The notes under the pieces are model-generated. The model was not told the DNA's origin. It did no database searches and was given only the letters and a program-made list of their open reading frames with translations. Made by a program: the position numbers and the translations under genes. From an uncultured Bacteroidales bacterium (lineage in GTDB: Bacteria > Bacteroidota > Bacteroidia > Bacteroidales > P3): a stretch of DNA of 55,760 nucleotides. Location: NCBI GenBank assembly GCA_944321885.1, contig CALUNB010000012.1:1-55760 (forward strand), written 5' to 3'. Shown piece after piece: positions 26,772 to 36,323 of the stretch (position 1 is its first letter; each line of letters starts with the position of its first letter).

Positions 26772-27695
26772 ATGGCTCTTGCAAACGAAGAAGTGAAAAA
26801 GGTGGAACCTGCCCGCAAAGGAGGCAAGAAAATCAAGGTATTGTACGCCATTATCGTTATTTTGGCCATCGCTTTGGCTTTCATGATTTTCAGGAGCCAG
26901 AAAGCGGTCATGGAAAGGAACGAAAGTTTCACCCAGGGTGTGCAGCTGAAGGGGGAACTGGACAAGGTGATGGATGATTACAACGCCATCAAGTCGGAAA
27001 ACCAGGATTTGATGGGCCAGATGGCGGACAAGGACAGTGTGATCATGGCCAACAAGGCCGAAATCGAGGGCTTGATCGCCCGTCAGGCCGACTATAACAA
27101 AATCAAACGGAAGTTGGATTTGTTGAGGAAGATAACCCAGGAATATGTGGTCCGCATCGATTCGTTGGTGACGGCCAACAAGGTCCTGGCGGAGGAAAAC
27201 ACGCAAATCAAGGAGGAAGTGAGTCGTTTCCGTCAGGAAAATACCCAGCTCGAGGCCGAGTTGCAGGAAAAGATAAGCGTGGCTTCCGAACTCAAAGCTT
27301 ACAATTTGCAGGCCGAAACCGTCCGTGTCCGTGCCGACGGCAAGGAAGTGCAGACCGACCGGGCCCGCCGTCTCACGCGTATCAACCTGCGTTTCACTTT
27401 GAGTGAAAACAAAATCGTGAAGCCCGGCAAGAAAACCATATATGCCCGGATTTCCCGTCCTGACGGGGTCGTCATGGCTTTAGGTTCGGATGATGCTTAT
27501 TCCTTTGTGTACAAAGGGGATACCCTGCAATATACGCTCAAGGAAGAGGTAGACTACCAGAACAAGGCCATGGACATAAAGATGTATTGGGACCGGAAGA
27601 CTACCGACGAGAATGCGATTTCGGGCCAGTATGCCGTGATGTTGTATATGGATGATCAGGAGATTGGGAGGACTGGTTTTATGGTCCGTGAATAA
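26772..27695 (+). CDS. membrane-anchored coiled-coil protein, unknown function
   Basis: A 307-residue protein started at ATG 26772. A short basic N-terminus (ARKGGKKIK) is followed by one transmembrane helix (VLYAIIVILAIALAFMIF, residues about 24-41), so it should be inner-membrane with the bulk outside. Residues 45-190 are a coiled coil with heptads and a repeated NTQI/NTQLEAEL pattern. Residues 195-307 form a beta-rich domain (IYARISRPDGVVMALGSDDA to the end). I do not recognise the family; similar one-helix coiled-coil proteins are common in Bacteroidota. A strong consensus promoter precedes it and it appears to be a single-gene unit. Confidence 0.85.
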   Translation: MALANEEVKKVEPARKGGKKIKVLYAIIVILAIALAFMIFRSQKAVMERNESFTQGVQLKGELDKVMDDYNAIKSENQDLMGQMADKDSVIMANKAEIEGLIARQADYNKIKRKLDLLRKITQEYVVRIDSLVTANKVLAEENTQIKEEVSRFRQENTQLEAELQEKISVASELKAYNLQAETVRVRADGKEVQTDRARRLTRINLRFTLSENKIVKPGKKTIYARISRPDGVVMALGSDDAYSFVYKGDTLQYTLKEEVDYQNKAMDIKMYWDRKTTDENAISGQYAVMLYMDDQEIGRTGFMVRE

Positions 27696-27746
27696 TGCGT
27701 TGTGTGATAATGGGTAATTTGGCATGGCCGAGGTCTTTCCGTCCCG

Positions 27747-27780
27747 GCCATGTCCAAGCAAGGAAACGGCTTGGCATGGC
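27747..27780. repeat. REP-like hairpin, copy 1
   Basis: GCCATGTCCAAGC (27747-27759) pairs with GCTTGGCATGGC (27769-27780) over 12 bp with one bulged T. The same stem followed by GCGCTCG occurs at 49880-49906. The surrounding 327-base gap between the coiled-coil gene and the ROK gene also holds smaller nested repeats (GGCATGGCCG / CGGCCATG) and one member of the 33-base inverted pair at 27842. No gene is seen in it. Confidence 0.6.
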
Positions 27781-28022
27781 GCTCGACTTGCTCGGGGCTT
27801 TGGCTATGCCGAGGATTGGCTGCACCACGACCAGACGCAGTTAGCGCGGGTTCTCTTTGGAAAAGCTGGCTTTTGGATCATCCTCTTTTTTATGCTGGAT
27901 GATGGCGACCGAATCTTTGGACGGTCTTTGTTGGGCTGTTTTTGCGTTTCCGGCCCTTATTGTCCCCGGATGGTGGAAGGTGCGAATTCCGGGGGCGCCG
28001 GATGAAACGGTGCGTTTGCTGT

Positions 28023-28946
28023 TCACGCTTGCCGGTACAGGGCGGCTGCCCCGAGGATTGCAGCGTTTTTGGCCGAGTCCGACAGACCGGAAAGCTCGAT
28101 CCGGACTTTCCCTTTGTAACAGAAAAGCAGGTTTTCTTCGAAGGCTTTGCGTGTGGGGTCTAACAGGAATTCCTTTGCTTGGGCCACACCTCCGAACAGG
28201 AAAATATGGGAGGGAGCGCTGAAGCAAACCAGGTTGGCCAAGGCAAGTCCGAGGATTTTTCCTGTTTCAGCATAGGCTTGCAGGGCTGTCTCGTCTTGTT
28301 GGCGGGCCAAGTCTGCCACGTCCCGGTATTCCGAGGCACGGATGGTTTCGTTCTTTTTTTTGCAAAGTTCCGTGTAGGTACGCAGGATGCCGCCCGCTGC
28401 CACGTATTGCTCCAGGCAACCTTGCCGGCCGCAACCACAGGGCCTGCCTCCAGGAACGAGGATGCTATGGCCTACTTCCCCTGCCATGCCGTTGGTACCT
28501 TGCAAGATTTTCCCTTGGCTCATGATACCGCATCCCAAGCCGGTTCCCAAGGTAATCATCATGAAATCCGTGAGTCCTTTGGCTGAACCGTAAACGGCCT
28601 CACCCAAGGTGGCGGCGCGGGCATCGTTGTCGAAAAACAGAGGAGTTTCAGGGAAATAGCGCAAAAGCTCGTCCTTCAGGGAAACCGGGCATCGGAATTT
28701 GAGGTTGGCAGCCTTTTCGACCCTGCCTTCAGGATTTATGTTCGGGCAGCCCAACCCGATGCTTTGGATCGGGACATGCCCGTTTACCTTGGCCATCCGC
28801 AAGATGGAATAGGCGATGGTCACGACCAAATCTTGGGCCGATTCGTATTTGCTGGTTTTCAGGCAGTCGTGATCGACTACTTTCCCGTTTTCGTCAACGA
28901 GGCCGATTAACGTATTGGTTCCTCCGATATCAACACCACAACGCAT
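28023..28946 (-). CDS. ROK family sugar kinase (glucokinase-like)
   Basis: A 307-residue ROK protein. The N-terminal phosphate-binding motif is MRCGVDIGGTNTLIGLVDEN. FFDNDARAATLGEAVYGSAK holds the catalytic Asp, and LGTGLGCGIMSQGKIL follows. The ROK zinc site is intact: the His of GEVGHSILVPGGRPC with CGCGRQGCLEQYV. No N-terminal helix-turn-helix is present, so it is a kinase and not a ROK repressor. It probably phosphorylates glucose or an N-acetylhexosamine using ATP. It is monocistronic, divergent from yraN. Confidence 0.9.
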   Translation of the reverse strand: MRCGVDIGGTNTLIGLVDENGKVVDHDCLKTSKYESAQDLVVTIAYSILRMAKVNGHVPIQSIGLGCPNINPEGRVEKAANLKFRCPVSLKDELLRYFPETPLFFDNDARAATLGEAVYGSAKGLTDFMMITLGTGLGCGIMSQGKILQGTNGMAGEVGHSILVPGGRPCGCGRQGCLEQYVAAGGILRTYTELCKKKNETIRASEYRDVADLARQQDETALQAYAETGKILGLALANLVCFSAPSHIFLFGGVAQAKEFLLDPTRKAFEENLLFCYKGKVRIELSGLSDSAKNAAILGAAALYRQA

Positions 28947-29067
28947 GAGTCATTTTTTTTGAGACCGCGAAAATACGGATTTTTCTTTTGGTCTTCTTGA
29001 TTTTGGATGCCGGATTCCCGATAAATTCCTTTTGGAGCGTATTGGCTATAGGTACGAAAAAAAAGAT

Positions 29068-29517
29068 ATGATGCGGAAGACAGCCGGAATGATTGTGAAA
29101 AAGAGAGGGAGCGAAGTGGTCGGGACTTTCCGGGACCCGGAAGGATGGAAAGCGGCCCGGAGAACCGGTTTGGCGGGGGAAGTCCTGGCAGCGGCCTATC
29201 TCCAGGCGAACGGATACCGGATATTGGAAGCCAATTATCGTTACGCCCACAGGGAAATCGACTTGATAGCGGAAAAAAACGGACGGGTGGTTTTCGTGGA
29301 AGTCAAGACCCGCTCGGGCGGTGCCTTGCTGGCGGCGCCTTATACGGTGGATAGGCGGAAGCAGATGTTCCTGTGCTCGGCGGCGGGAAAGTATCTCCAG
29401 CGGTATGAGCGGCAACCGGATGTGCGTTTTGATATCGTTTGGGTGCAGCAAGGGGCCGACGGGGCCTGCCGGGTGGTGGAGCATATCGTGGATGCCTTTT
29501 CTCCTTTCGGGGGTTGA
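29068..29517 (+). CDS. yraN: UPF0102 / YraN family endonuclease-like protein
   Basis: A 149-residue protein started at ATG 29068 (the adjacent ATG 29071 is equally possible). The family pattern is clear: GLAGEVLAAAYLQANGYRIL, then NYRYAHREIDLIAE and VVFVEVKTRSGG. The E-x-D...E-V-K arrangement is that of a PD-(D/E)XK or Holliday-junction resolvase fold. The biological role of YraN is not settled. The first 30 residues before the domain are longer than usual, so a later start cannot be excluded. It lies divergent from ROK and upstream of sbcDC. Confidence 0.87.
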   Translation: MMRKTAGMIVKKRGSEVVGTFRDPEGWKAARRTGLAGEVLAAAYLQANGYRILEANYRYAHREIDLIAEKNGRVVFVEVKTRSGGALLAAPYTVDRRKQMFLCSAAGKYLQRYERQPDVRFDIVWVQQGADGACRVVEHIVDAFSPFGG

Positions 29518-29543
29518 AGGATTGTTTTTTCCCCGTATTTTTG
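29513..29543 (+). promoter_or_regulatory. candidate promoter for sbcDC, GTTG-N19-TATTTTTG
   Basis: A near-consensus -33 (GTTG, 29513-29516) and an exact -7 (TATTTTTG, 29536-29543) are spaced by 19 bases. The leader to the sbcD ATG at 29676 would be about 125 bases and contains one copy of the 33-base repeat. Confidence 0.55.
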
Positions 29544-29675
29544 TGCGGAAGAGGGGGGCAAAAGTCAGCTTTCCAAAAGAGAATCCGCGCTAGGATGTGT
29601 TCTGTCGAGGATTTTTTGTCGAAAAATCATCTTTTGGGACACCTTCTTGCATGGATGCATGCACAAAATTTGGTT

Positions 29676-31055
29676 ATGAGAATTTTACATACGGCCGATT
29701 GGCATCTGGGTCAGAATTTCTTCGGCTATGACCGGAGCAGGGAACACGAAGTTTTTTTGAACTGGCTGTTGGACAGGGTGGAAGAATACCGGCCGGATGC
29801 CTTGTTGGTGGCCGGGGATGTGTTCGACGGTCCCAATCCGCCGGCATCTTCCCAGCGCCGGTATTATTCGTTCCTGAGCCGTTTGACCGAGATGGACAGT
29901 CATGTGCAGACCGTAATCATTGCCGGGAACCATGATTCCGCCGCCCGTTTGGAAGCCGCCGTGCCTTTGCTGGAAGACCGCAGGGTGTTTGTCCGGGGCT
30001 TTTTGCCTTCCTTGGGGGAAGGTCGGTACGAATTCAGCAAGCTTTTGCTGCCTTTGTACGACCGCCAAGGCCGTCGTACCTGGTGTATGGCCGTACCATT
30101 CTTGCGTATGGGGGAGATGGATATGCTGGCCGGTTTGCGGCAGCAAGCCGGGGAAAACGGGACGGGAGGGGTTACCGGTGCTTTGGCAACGGATGTTCCG
30201 GAACCGGGGGTATGCCCGGAGGACAGCGGTAACCCGAACCGCTACCGTATGGGGGTGGAGTCGGTCTTCGATGGTCTTTACCAGGCCTTGTCCTGTTGCC
30301 GCCAAGAAGGCGAGCGGGCAGTGATTTTGGCCCATTTGCAGGCTACGGGTTCGGAAATCTCCGAAGAGGACCGTTCGGAACGGATTGTCATCGGAGGTGT
30401 GGAAAGTGTGTTGCCGGAAGTTTTCGACAAAAAAATCGATTATGTGGCCCTGGGGCATTTGCACCGGGCGCAGAAAGTGAGCGGACGGGAGCATGTGCGC
30501 TATGCCGGGGCTCCTTTGCCGATGTCCTTTGCCGAGACCCGTTACCGGCAAGGCATTTATCTGGTCGATATGGAAGAGGGGAAAGAGGTGGAAATAGAAA
30601 GGATCGAGTTTGCGCCTCCGGTGCCCCTCCTGCGTTTGCCGGAAAGGCCGGCGGCTTTGGCCGAGGTCTTGTCTTGTTTGTCTTCCTTGCCGGAAATCCG
30701 GGAAGAGCGGGAACCGGAATCTTCCCGGGGCGCATCCCCGGACGGGCAACCGGACCGGCGGCCGTATTTGGAAGTGAGAATCTGCGAAAGCCATCCTTCG
30801 GTTTTCATGAAGGAGCAGATAGGCCAAGCCTTGGAGCACAAAGCCGTCCGTTTGGCCAAACTGGTTCTGGAAAACCCACATCCGGAATCCGCAGACCGGG
30901 AAATGCTTCGTTTGGATATGAAAAGCTTGGGTCCCATGGAGCTTGCGGAAAAGCTATACCGGAAACAACACGGGGAAGAACTTCCTTCCGATTTGCAGCA
31001 GCTTCTGCTGCGCGTGATTAGCGAGGTGGAACAGGAAAACGTAGGCATGGTATGA
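29676..31055 (+). CDS. sbcD: exonuclease subunit SbcD
   Basis: A 459-residue Mre11-type phosphodiesterase, started at MRILHTADWHLGQNFFG (ATG 29676); upstream in-frame ATGs lack conserved sequence. Metal-binding residues are visible at D8, H10, D48 (GDVFDG), N85-H86-D87 (GNHD), and in VILAHLQAT and ALGHLHRAQ. A long insert (about residues 160-195, ENGTGGVTGALATDVPEPG) and a C-terminal extension (after residue 330) make it larger than the E. coli protein. With SbcC it trims hairpins and protein-blocked DNA ends. The stop overlaps the sbcC start by 4 bases (ATGA), so the two are translationally coupled. Confidence 0.95.
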   Translation: MRILHTADWHLGQNFFGYDRSREHEVFLNWLLDRVEEYRPDALLVAGDVFDGPNPPASSQRRYYSFLSRLTEMDSHVQTVIIAGNHDSAARLEAAVPLLEDRRVFVRGFLPSLGEGRYEFSKLLLPLYDRQGRRTWCMAVPFLRMGEMDMLAGLRQQAGENGTGGVTGALATDVPEPGVCPEDSGNPNRYRMGVESVFDGLYQALSCCRQEGERAVILAHLQATGSEISEEDRSERIVIGGVESVLPEVFDKKIDYVALGHLHRAQKVSGREHVRYAGAPLPMSFAETRYRQGIYLVDMEEGKEVEIERIEFAPPVPLLRLPERPAALAEVLSCLSSLPEIREEREPESSRGASPDGQPDRRPYLEVRICESHPSVFMKEQIGQALEHKAVRLAKLVLENPHPESADREMLRLDMKSLGPMELAEKLYRKQHGEELPSDLQQLLLRVISEVEQENVGMV

Positions 31056-34000
31056 AAATATTGGCAATCCGGGGCCGGAACTTAGCTTCCTTGGCCCGAC
31101 CTTTTGCATTGGAATTCACGGCCGAGCCTTTGAGGTCCTGCGGCGTTTTCGTCATCACGGGACCGACCGGTTCGGGAAAATCCACTTTGCTGGATGCGGT
31201 TTGCCTTGCCTTGTACGGAAGGGCTCCCCGCTTGGACAAATTGGAGAACCAGAAAGTGACCGATGCCAGGACAGGGCAGCAAATCCAGCAATCCGACCCG
31301 CGCAATATCCTGCGACGGAACGCGGGTTCGGGTTATGCCGAAGTGGACTTCCTGGCTTGTGACGGGAAGGATTACAGGGCGCGTTGGTCGGTGAGGCGGG
31401 CTCGTGACAAGGTGGACGGGCGTTTGGGGGAAGCAAGCATGCAGCTTTACGATTTGAGTGCGGATGTGCCTGTTCCTGGAACCAAAACGGAGATAGAAAG
31501 CAAGATTGTAGCACTTACGGGGCTTACCTACGAGCAGTTCACGAGGGTTGTCATGCTATCCCAAGGAGGTTTTGCGGCCTTTCTCAAAGCCGACAAGAAA
31601 AGCAAGGCCGATTTGTTGGAAAAACTTACGGGGACCGATATCTATTCCCGGATTTCGGTCCGGATTTACGAACATTGCCAATGGGCTCAGAAGGCGTTGA
31701 AGGAAAAGGAGCAAATGTTGTCCTCGCTTTGTTTGATGGACGACGAGGCATACTCCCGGTGCCGTCAGGACTTGGAACGGATACGTTCGGATTGGGAAAT
31801 GGCAGGCAAGGAGAAGAAAATCCTGGAAGAAAAGGCCGCTTGGTTACGTCGGAAGCGGGAAATAGATCAAAGTTTGGAAGAAGCGGAGCAAGCTTGGATA
31901 GGGGCGGAGCGGAATTGGAAGGCGGGACAGGCCCAGCGGGATTTCCTGGTCCGTTACGACAAGGCTCAGGAAATCCGGGAAACTTATGTCCGTTGGCAGT
32001 CGCAAATTTCGGAAACCCGTCATTTGCGGAAACGCATGAGGGAAGGATCAGAAGGAAGAGCGGCTTTGCAGGCCGCGTTCCAGAAGGCCTGGCAAGCATG
32101 GGAGTCGCTGCAACAGGAAATCCGTCAAAGGGAAGCTGAATGGGATGCCTCTGCCGGCGAACGCGAGGAAATGCGGTTGAAGGAAGTCGAACGCAAGCGT
32201 CTTGCCGAATCGATAGGCAAGGAAGAACAAGCTTTGGCACAGGCTGTCCAGGACCATTCCCGGCAGATGCAGGCATGGGAACAGTGCCGGGTTTCCCTGC
32301 GCGAAGTGGAAGCGGCGAGAAACCGGAGCCTGCAATTCAAGGAGGCAGGAGAGAAGTTCGCTCCCGTGGTGGAAAAGGCCAGTTTTTGGGAGAACGAGCT
32401 GGACCGCCATGCTGCATTGTCTAAGACCTGCGGGGAACTGCTCAGGAAAAAAGCGGGCTTGGAGGCCGCGCTCGGACAGTCCCGGAAGAAAGTGGAAGAA
32501 ATGGAATCCGCTTTGAAGAAGCTGGAAGATGCCGTCCCTTCTTATGTGTTGGATTTGAGAGCGAAGCTGAAGGAAGGCCAAGCTTGCCCTGTTTGTGGAA
32601 GCTTGCATCATCCCATCCTGGAAGCTGACAGGGACGCATCTTCGTTTGCCATGGAGGAGGATTTTTCCCGTATCGAGGAGGAACGCGAACGTTTGAGCCG
32701 GGATTTGGAACGGGAAAAGGAAACCGTCCGGCAGATGGAATTGGACATTGTCGCCAGCAGGAGTTCGATAGAAAAGGAAACAAGCGAGTTCGAACGTTGT
32801 TCCGAAGCCGTACGGGCACAGTTCCAGTCTTGGAAAAATTGGGAGGAACATTTGCGGGAAGGCCGTTTGAAGGACGTTTTGCGCAATTTTGTCAAAAGGT
32901 GGCAGGACAACGAGGCTTTATTGCAGCAGTTGGCCACGCAAGTCGGTATTCTGGAATCCAAGGAACAGTTGTTACGGGAAAACTGCAAGCTGGCATTGCA
33001 GAACGAGAATTCGGCCCGGGAAACCTTGGCTGAAAGCCGGAAGCTCTACGAAGCCTTGGGGCCGGATGTGGTTCCGGGCCGGGTCCAGGCCATGGAAGCC
33101 CGTTATTTGCGACAACGTCAAGAATGGCAGAAGGCCTTGGAGGCGTTGGCCGGAGAACAATCGAAGCGGAAATCCGAATTGGACTCTTTGGATGGGGAAT
33201 TGAAGCAGTCGGCCTCCGTTTGTCGGCGGAACCTGGAACAAATCAAGCTTGGCAATGCCCGTTTGAAAGAGTGGATGGTTGCCAATTCCTCCGATATGTC
33301 CGGAAGGGAAGGCACGGGCGGCTATGCGTACACGCATGCCGGATTGCAGGGATTGTTCTCTCTTTCCGCCTCGGATATCCAGTCCCGGCGGCAGCAAATC
33401 CAGGCTTTGTCCGATGCGTTGAACCAAGCGCGGGCTTTGCGGGAGGAGCGTTTGAGGCTGCGGGAACAGCATGCTTCGGCTCCCGGCAAGCCCGGGGAAT
33501 CGGAGATGGATGAACTTTGGATACAAGAGAGGCTCCGGCAGTTGGGCGAATCGGAGGAAAAGTTGCACCGGCATTTGATGGAACAGGAGGTCCTGTTGCG
33601 AAAGGAAAAGGAAAACAGGGAAAGAGGAGAACTTTTGCGTGAGGAGTGTTCCGGATTCCGGAAGGAGTACGAAGCTTGGGAGCGGCTTTGCCAGGATTTC
33701 GGTTCGGCCAAAGGGGATCTTTTCAAGGCCAAGGCCCAGGAATACAATCTGGATCTCCTTTTGCTATATGCTAACCAGCATTTGCAGAACCTTTCCTCCC
33801 GTTACAGCTTGGAACGTTTGCCGGGAAGTTTGGCCTTGCAAGTCCTCGATTTGGACATGCTGGAAGAATCCCGTCCGGTTCAAACCCTTTCAGGAGGAGA
33901 GACCTTTTTGGTTTCCTTGGCTTTAGCTCTGGCTTTGGCCTCTTTGTCCTCAAGGCAGATGCAGGTGGATTCCTTGTTCATCGACGAGGGTTTCGGTTCT

Positions 34001-34171
34001 TTGGATTCGGAGACTTTGGCAGTGGCCTTGTCCGCCTTGGAGAACCTGCAGATGCAAGGGAAGACGGTGGGAATCATTTCCCATGTGGCGGATTTGACAG
34101 AACGTATAAGTTGCAAGGTCAAAGTGGTACGGGAGAGTGAAGGCCGGAGCCGTGTTTCGGTGGAACGCTGA
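31052..34171 (+). CDS. sbcC: exonuclease subunit SbcC (Rad50-like ATPase)
   Basis: A 1039-residue SMC-like ATPase. Walker A is GPTGSGKST (37-45). The middle is two long coiled-coil arms separated by the zinc hook C512-P-V-C515 (EGQACPVCGSLHHP), almost exactly central. The C-terminal half holds the signature QTLSGGETFLVSLALALAL and Walker B with VDSLFIDEGFGSLD. Length and order are standard. It opens the ends for SbcD and tethers DNA through hook dimerisation. It ends 11 bases before the convergent dehydratase gene, leaving no room for a terminator between them. Confidence 0.96.
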   Translation: MKILAIRGRNLASLARPFALEFTAEPLRSCGVFVITGPTGSGKSTLLDAVCLALYGRAPRLDKLENQKVTDARTGQQIQQSDPRNILRRNAGSGYAEVDFLACDGKDYRARWSVRRARDKVDGRLGEASMQLYDLSADVPVPGTKTEIESKIVALTGLTYEQFTRVVMLSQGGFAAFLKADKKSKADLLEKLTGTDIYSRISVRIYEHCQWAQKALKEKEQMLSSLCLMDDEAYSRCRQDLERIRSDWEMAGKEKKILEEKAAWLRRKREIDQSLEEAEQAWIGAERNWKAGQAQRDFLVRYDKAQEIRETYVRWQSQISETRHLRKRMREGSEGRAALQAAFQKAWQAWESLQQEIRQREAEWDASAGEREEMRLKEVERKRLAESIGKEEQALAQAVQDHSRQMQAWEQCRVSLREVEAARNRSLQFKEAGEKFAPVVEKASFWENELDRHAALSKTCGELLRKKAGLEAALGQSRKKVEEMESALKKLEDAVPSYVLDLRAKLKEGQACPVCGSLHHPILEADRDASSFAMEEDFSRIEEERERLSRDLEREKETVRQMELDIVASRSSIEKETSEFERCSEAVRAQFQSWKNWEEHLREGRLKDVLRNFVKRWQDNEALLQQLATQVGILESKEQLLRENCKLALQNENSARETLAESRKLYEALGPDVVPGRVQAMEARYLRQRQEWQKALEALAGEQSKRKSELDSLDGELKQSASVCRRNLEQIKLGNARLKEWMVANSSDMSGREGTGGYAYTHAGLQGLFSLSASDIQSRRQQIQALSDALNQARALREERLRLREQHASAPGKPGESEMDELWIQERLRQLGESEEKLHRHLMEQEVLLRKEKENRERGELLREECSGFRKEYEAWERLCQDFGSAKGDLFKAKAQEYNLDLLLLYANQHLQNLSSRYSLERLPGSLALQVLDLDMLEESRPVQTLSGGETFLVSLALALALASLSSRQMQVDSLFIDEGFGSLDSETLAVALSALENLQMQGKTVGIISHVADLTERISCKVKVVRESEGRSRVSVER

Positions 34172-34182
34172 AAACGCCGGAA

Positions 34183-36111
34183 TCAGGCAGCCACGCTTTT
34201 GGGATCGAGTTTGGAGAAGGAGGAATTGTTGCTGATGAATTCCGGGACGATTTCCTTGGCCTTTCTTACCGCTTCCTCGGTCCGGCAGTCGCGGGCCAGG
34301 TCTTCCAAGGTGTCGTAGTCCGGAATCAAGTCTTCGAAGGTGTACTGCCGGGCATCGGCAATGCGGATTTTCTTGTTCGAGGTGGGATGTGTATGCTCAA
34401 TCGAACTCAGGACCTCTTCGTACAGTTTCTCCCCGGGACGCAAACCGGTATATTCGATGCGGATGGTATCCAGGTTGTAACCAGAGAGCAGAATCATCTT
34501 TTTGGCCAAGTCGGCAATCTTGACCGGGGTACCCATGTCGAAGACAAGGATATCCCCCCCGTGTCCGATGTTGGATGCTTCCAGTACCAGGAGACATGCT
34601 TCCTTGATGGTCATGAAATACCGAGTGATTTCCGGATGCGTTACCGTGACAGGCCCGCCTTTGGCGATTTGTGCTTCGAAACGCGGGATGACCGAGCCCT
34701 GGCTTCCCAGCACATTGCCGAAACGTGTGGTGATATACTGGGTCTTTCCCGGAATCCGGCCCGCTTTGATGGCGTAGTTGAGGCTTTGGACATAGATTTC
34801 CGCCAAGCGTTTGGATGCCCCCATCACATTGGTAGGGTTCACCGCCTTGTCGGTAGAAATCATGACGAATTTCTCCGCTTCGTACTCCAAGGCGGCATGG
34901 GCGATGTTCCGGGTTCCTGCCACGTTGACCATGAAGGCCTCGTTCGGGTTGCTTTCCATCAGCGGGACATGCTTGTAGGCCGCCGCGTGGAAGACGATTT
35001 GGGGACGGTAGGTCCTGAACAGGTAGTTCAGGCGGTTTTTGGAGCGTACATCCCCGATCATGGGAATCAGCTCCAAGTTGGGGAATTTTTCTTCCAGGTC
35101 CAACCTCAGGTTGTGGATACCGGTTTCGCAATTGTCGAACAGGATCAACCGGCGTACTTGGAAGGATGCTATCTGACGGCAGAGTTCGCTGCCGATGGAA
35201 CCTGCCGCACCTGTCACCAGGATGGTTTTGTCGTGCAGGTCTTTGGATATTTGCAAGGTATTGATTTGGATTTCCTCCCGTCCCAAGAGGTCGGAAATGT
35301 CCAATTTCCGGACTTGGGGGATGGAATGCCGCCATTTGCCGATGGGCGGAACCGTAAAGAGTTTCAGGTTTTTGGAAAGGCAATAGGAAATGAGGCGGTT
35401 GCGCTCTTTCCATATATCGGTTTGCTGGGTAAACAAAATGCCTTCGATGTCTTCCTTTTCAATGATTTTTTTGAGTCCTGCAATCCGGCTGAGGACGTGG
35501 ACCGGCAGGTTCCCGATAGGGTAGGAGTCGTCCTTTTTGGCGAACCGGAGGTAACCCACGATATTGTAATCCGATTGGGTATTGAGGTTGAGCACGCTGC
35601 TAAGCGCGATATCGTTGGGATTGGCCCCGTAAATCAGTATATTCTGCTTGGATTGGTTGTAGTTGTCCAAGGTGTATTGGTAGCTGATGACCACGAACAG
35701 CCTGGACAGGATTTGGATGGAGAAGGTAAGCAGGAAATCGATAGCCACGGTGATGGCGATGTCCGTGCCGGAAAAAGGAGAATAGGGAATGTATGCGGCA
35801 GAAACGAACAGGATTTTGACACAAAGGGCTGCGGCGATTCTCCAGATGGATTGGAACGAAGAATGCCGGATGATGTTCTTGTATGTCTTGAAAAGCAGGA
35901 ATCCGATAGCGCTGGCGAACAAACTGAACAGGCCGATCTGGAACAGCACATTGCTTTGGTAGGTCTTATGGAAAATGTAGCAGGAAAGGGCATAAGTTCC
36001 AGCGGTGGCAAAACAGGATATGATGATGTCGAACGCGAAGATGAGCCAGCGGTTTATGTAAGGGGTACTGACAATGCGCTTGGTGAGTTTTGTCCCGATG
36101 GAAAAATTCAT
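34183..36111 (-). CDS. membrane UDP-sugar 4,6-dehydratase (PglF/WbpM/CapD-like)
   Basis: A 642-residue protein. Four to five N-terminal transmembrane helices (residues 20-145) lead into a CoA-binding-like domain (150-250) and a C-terminal short-chain dehydratase domain (295-600). The NAD-binding loop is GAAGSIGSEL (301-310). The active-site region is MISTDKAVNPTNVMGASKR (417-435), with Met430 where classical enzymes have Tyr, as normal for this subfamily. It should convert UDP-GlcNAc to a 4-keto-6-deoxy sugar, the first step to bacillosamine- or FucNAc-type residues of capsule or glycoprotein glycans. It is not in a polysaccharide cluster here. A -7 match lies at 36164-36171. Confidence 0.9.
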   Translation of the reverse strand: MNFSIGTKLTKRIVSTPYINRWLIFAFDIIISCFATAGTYALSCYIFHKTYQSNVLFQIGLFSLFASAIGFLLFKTYKNIIRHSSFQSIWRIAAALCVKILFVSAAYIPYSPFSGTDIAITVAIDFLLTFSIQILSRLFVVISYQYTLDNYNQSKQNILIYGANPNDIALSSVLNLNTQSDYNIVGYLRFAKKDDSYPIGNLPVHVLSRIAGLKKIIEKEDIEGILFTQQTDIWKERNRLISYCLSKNLKLFTVPPIGKWRHSIPQVRKLDISDLLGREEIQINTLQISKDLHDKTILVTGAAGSIGSELCRQIASFQVRRLILFDNCETGIHNLRLDLEEKFPNLELIPMIGDVRSKNRLNYLFRTYRPQIVFHAAAYKHVPLMESNPNEAFMVNVAGTRNIAHAALEYEAEKFVMISTDKAVNPTNVMGASKRLAEIYVQSLNYAIKAGRIPGKTQYITTRFGNVLGSQGSVIPRFEAQIAKGGPVTVTHPEITRYFMTIKEACLLVLEASNIGHGGDILVFDMGTPVKIADLAKKMILLSGYNLDTIRIEYTGLRPGEKLYEEVLSSIEHTHPTSNKKIRIADARQYTFEDLIPDYDTLEDLARDCRTEEAVRKAKEIVPEFISNNSSFSKLDPKSVAA

Positions 36112-36163
36112 TTCTCTTTCAGTTGAGGGAAAGCCTCCCGATGAGAGGGTCGGTTTGAAATTG

Positions 36164-36171
36164 CAAAGTTA
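36164..36171 (-). promoter_or_regulatory. -7 element upstream of the dehydratase gene
   Basis: The minus strand reads TAACTTTG, an exact TAnnTTTG, about 53 bases before the start codon. No TTTG is seen 19-20 bases upstream, so support is partial. Confidence 0.4.
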
Positions 36172-36280
36172 AGAAATTATTTCCTACGAGGGCTTGTTGC
36201 GTATGGGTCTGTTTGAAATTTGGTGGTAAGATTTGTAAAGAGGTAGTGTGGAATCCGTCTGTCTATCCGGTGGGCTGGAA

Positions 36281-36316
36281 AACGAAACAGCCGACTTTGA
36301 GGTCGGCTGTTTCGTT
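36281..36316 (-). terminator. terminator of the susCD operon
   Basis: AACGAAACAGCCGAC (36281-36295) and GTCGGCTGTTTCGTT (36302-36316) form a perfect 15-bp stem with a 6-base loop. On the minus strand it ends in GTTTTCC. It lies 8 bases past the susD stop codon. Confidence 0.8.
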
Positions 36317-36323
36317 GGGATGA

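Larger units (their letters stand above)
27842..29592. repeat. 33-base inverted repeat pair bracketing the ROK and yraN genes
   Basis: The reverse complement of 27842-27874 and the sequence at 29560-29592 both begin AAAAG-CAGCTTT and end GAGAA-CCGCGCTA. They match at 29 of 33 positions by eye. The left copy is downstream of ROK (minus strand); the right copy is downstream of yraN and inside the sbcD leader. The segment between them could be inverted by recombination, though this is speculation. Confidence 0.55.
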
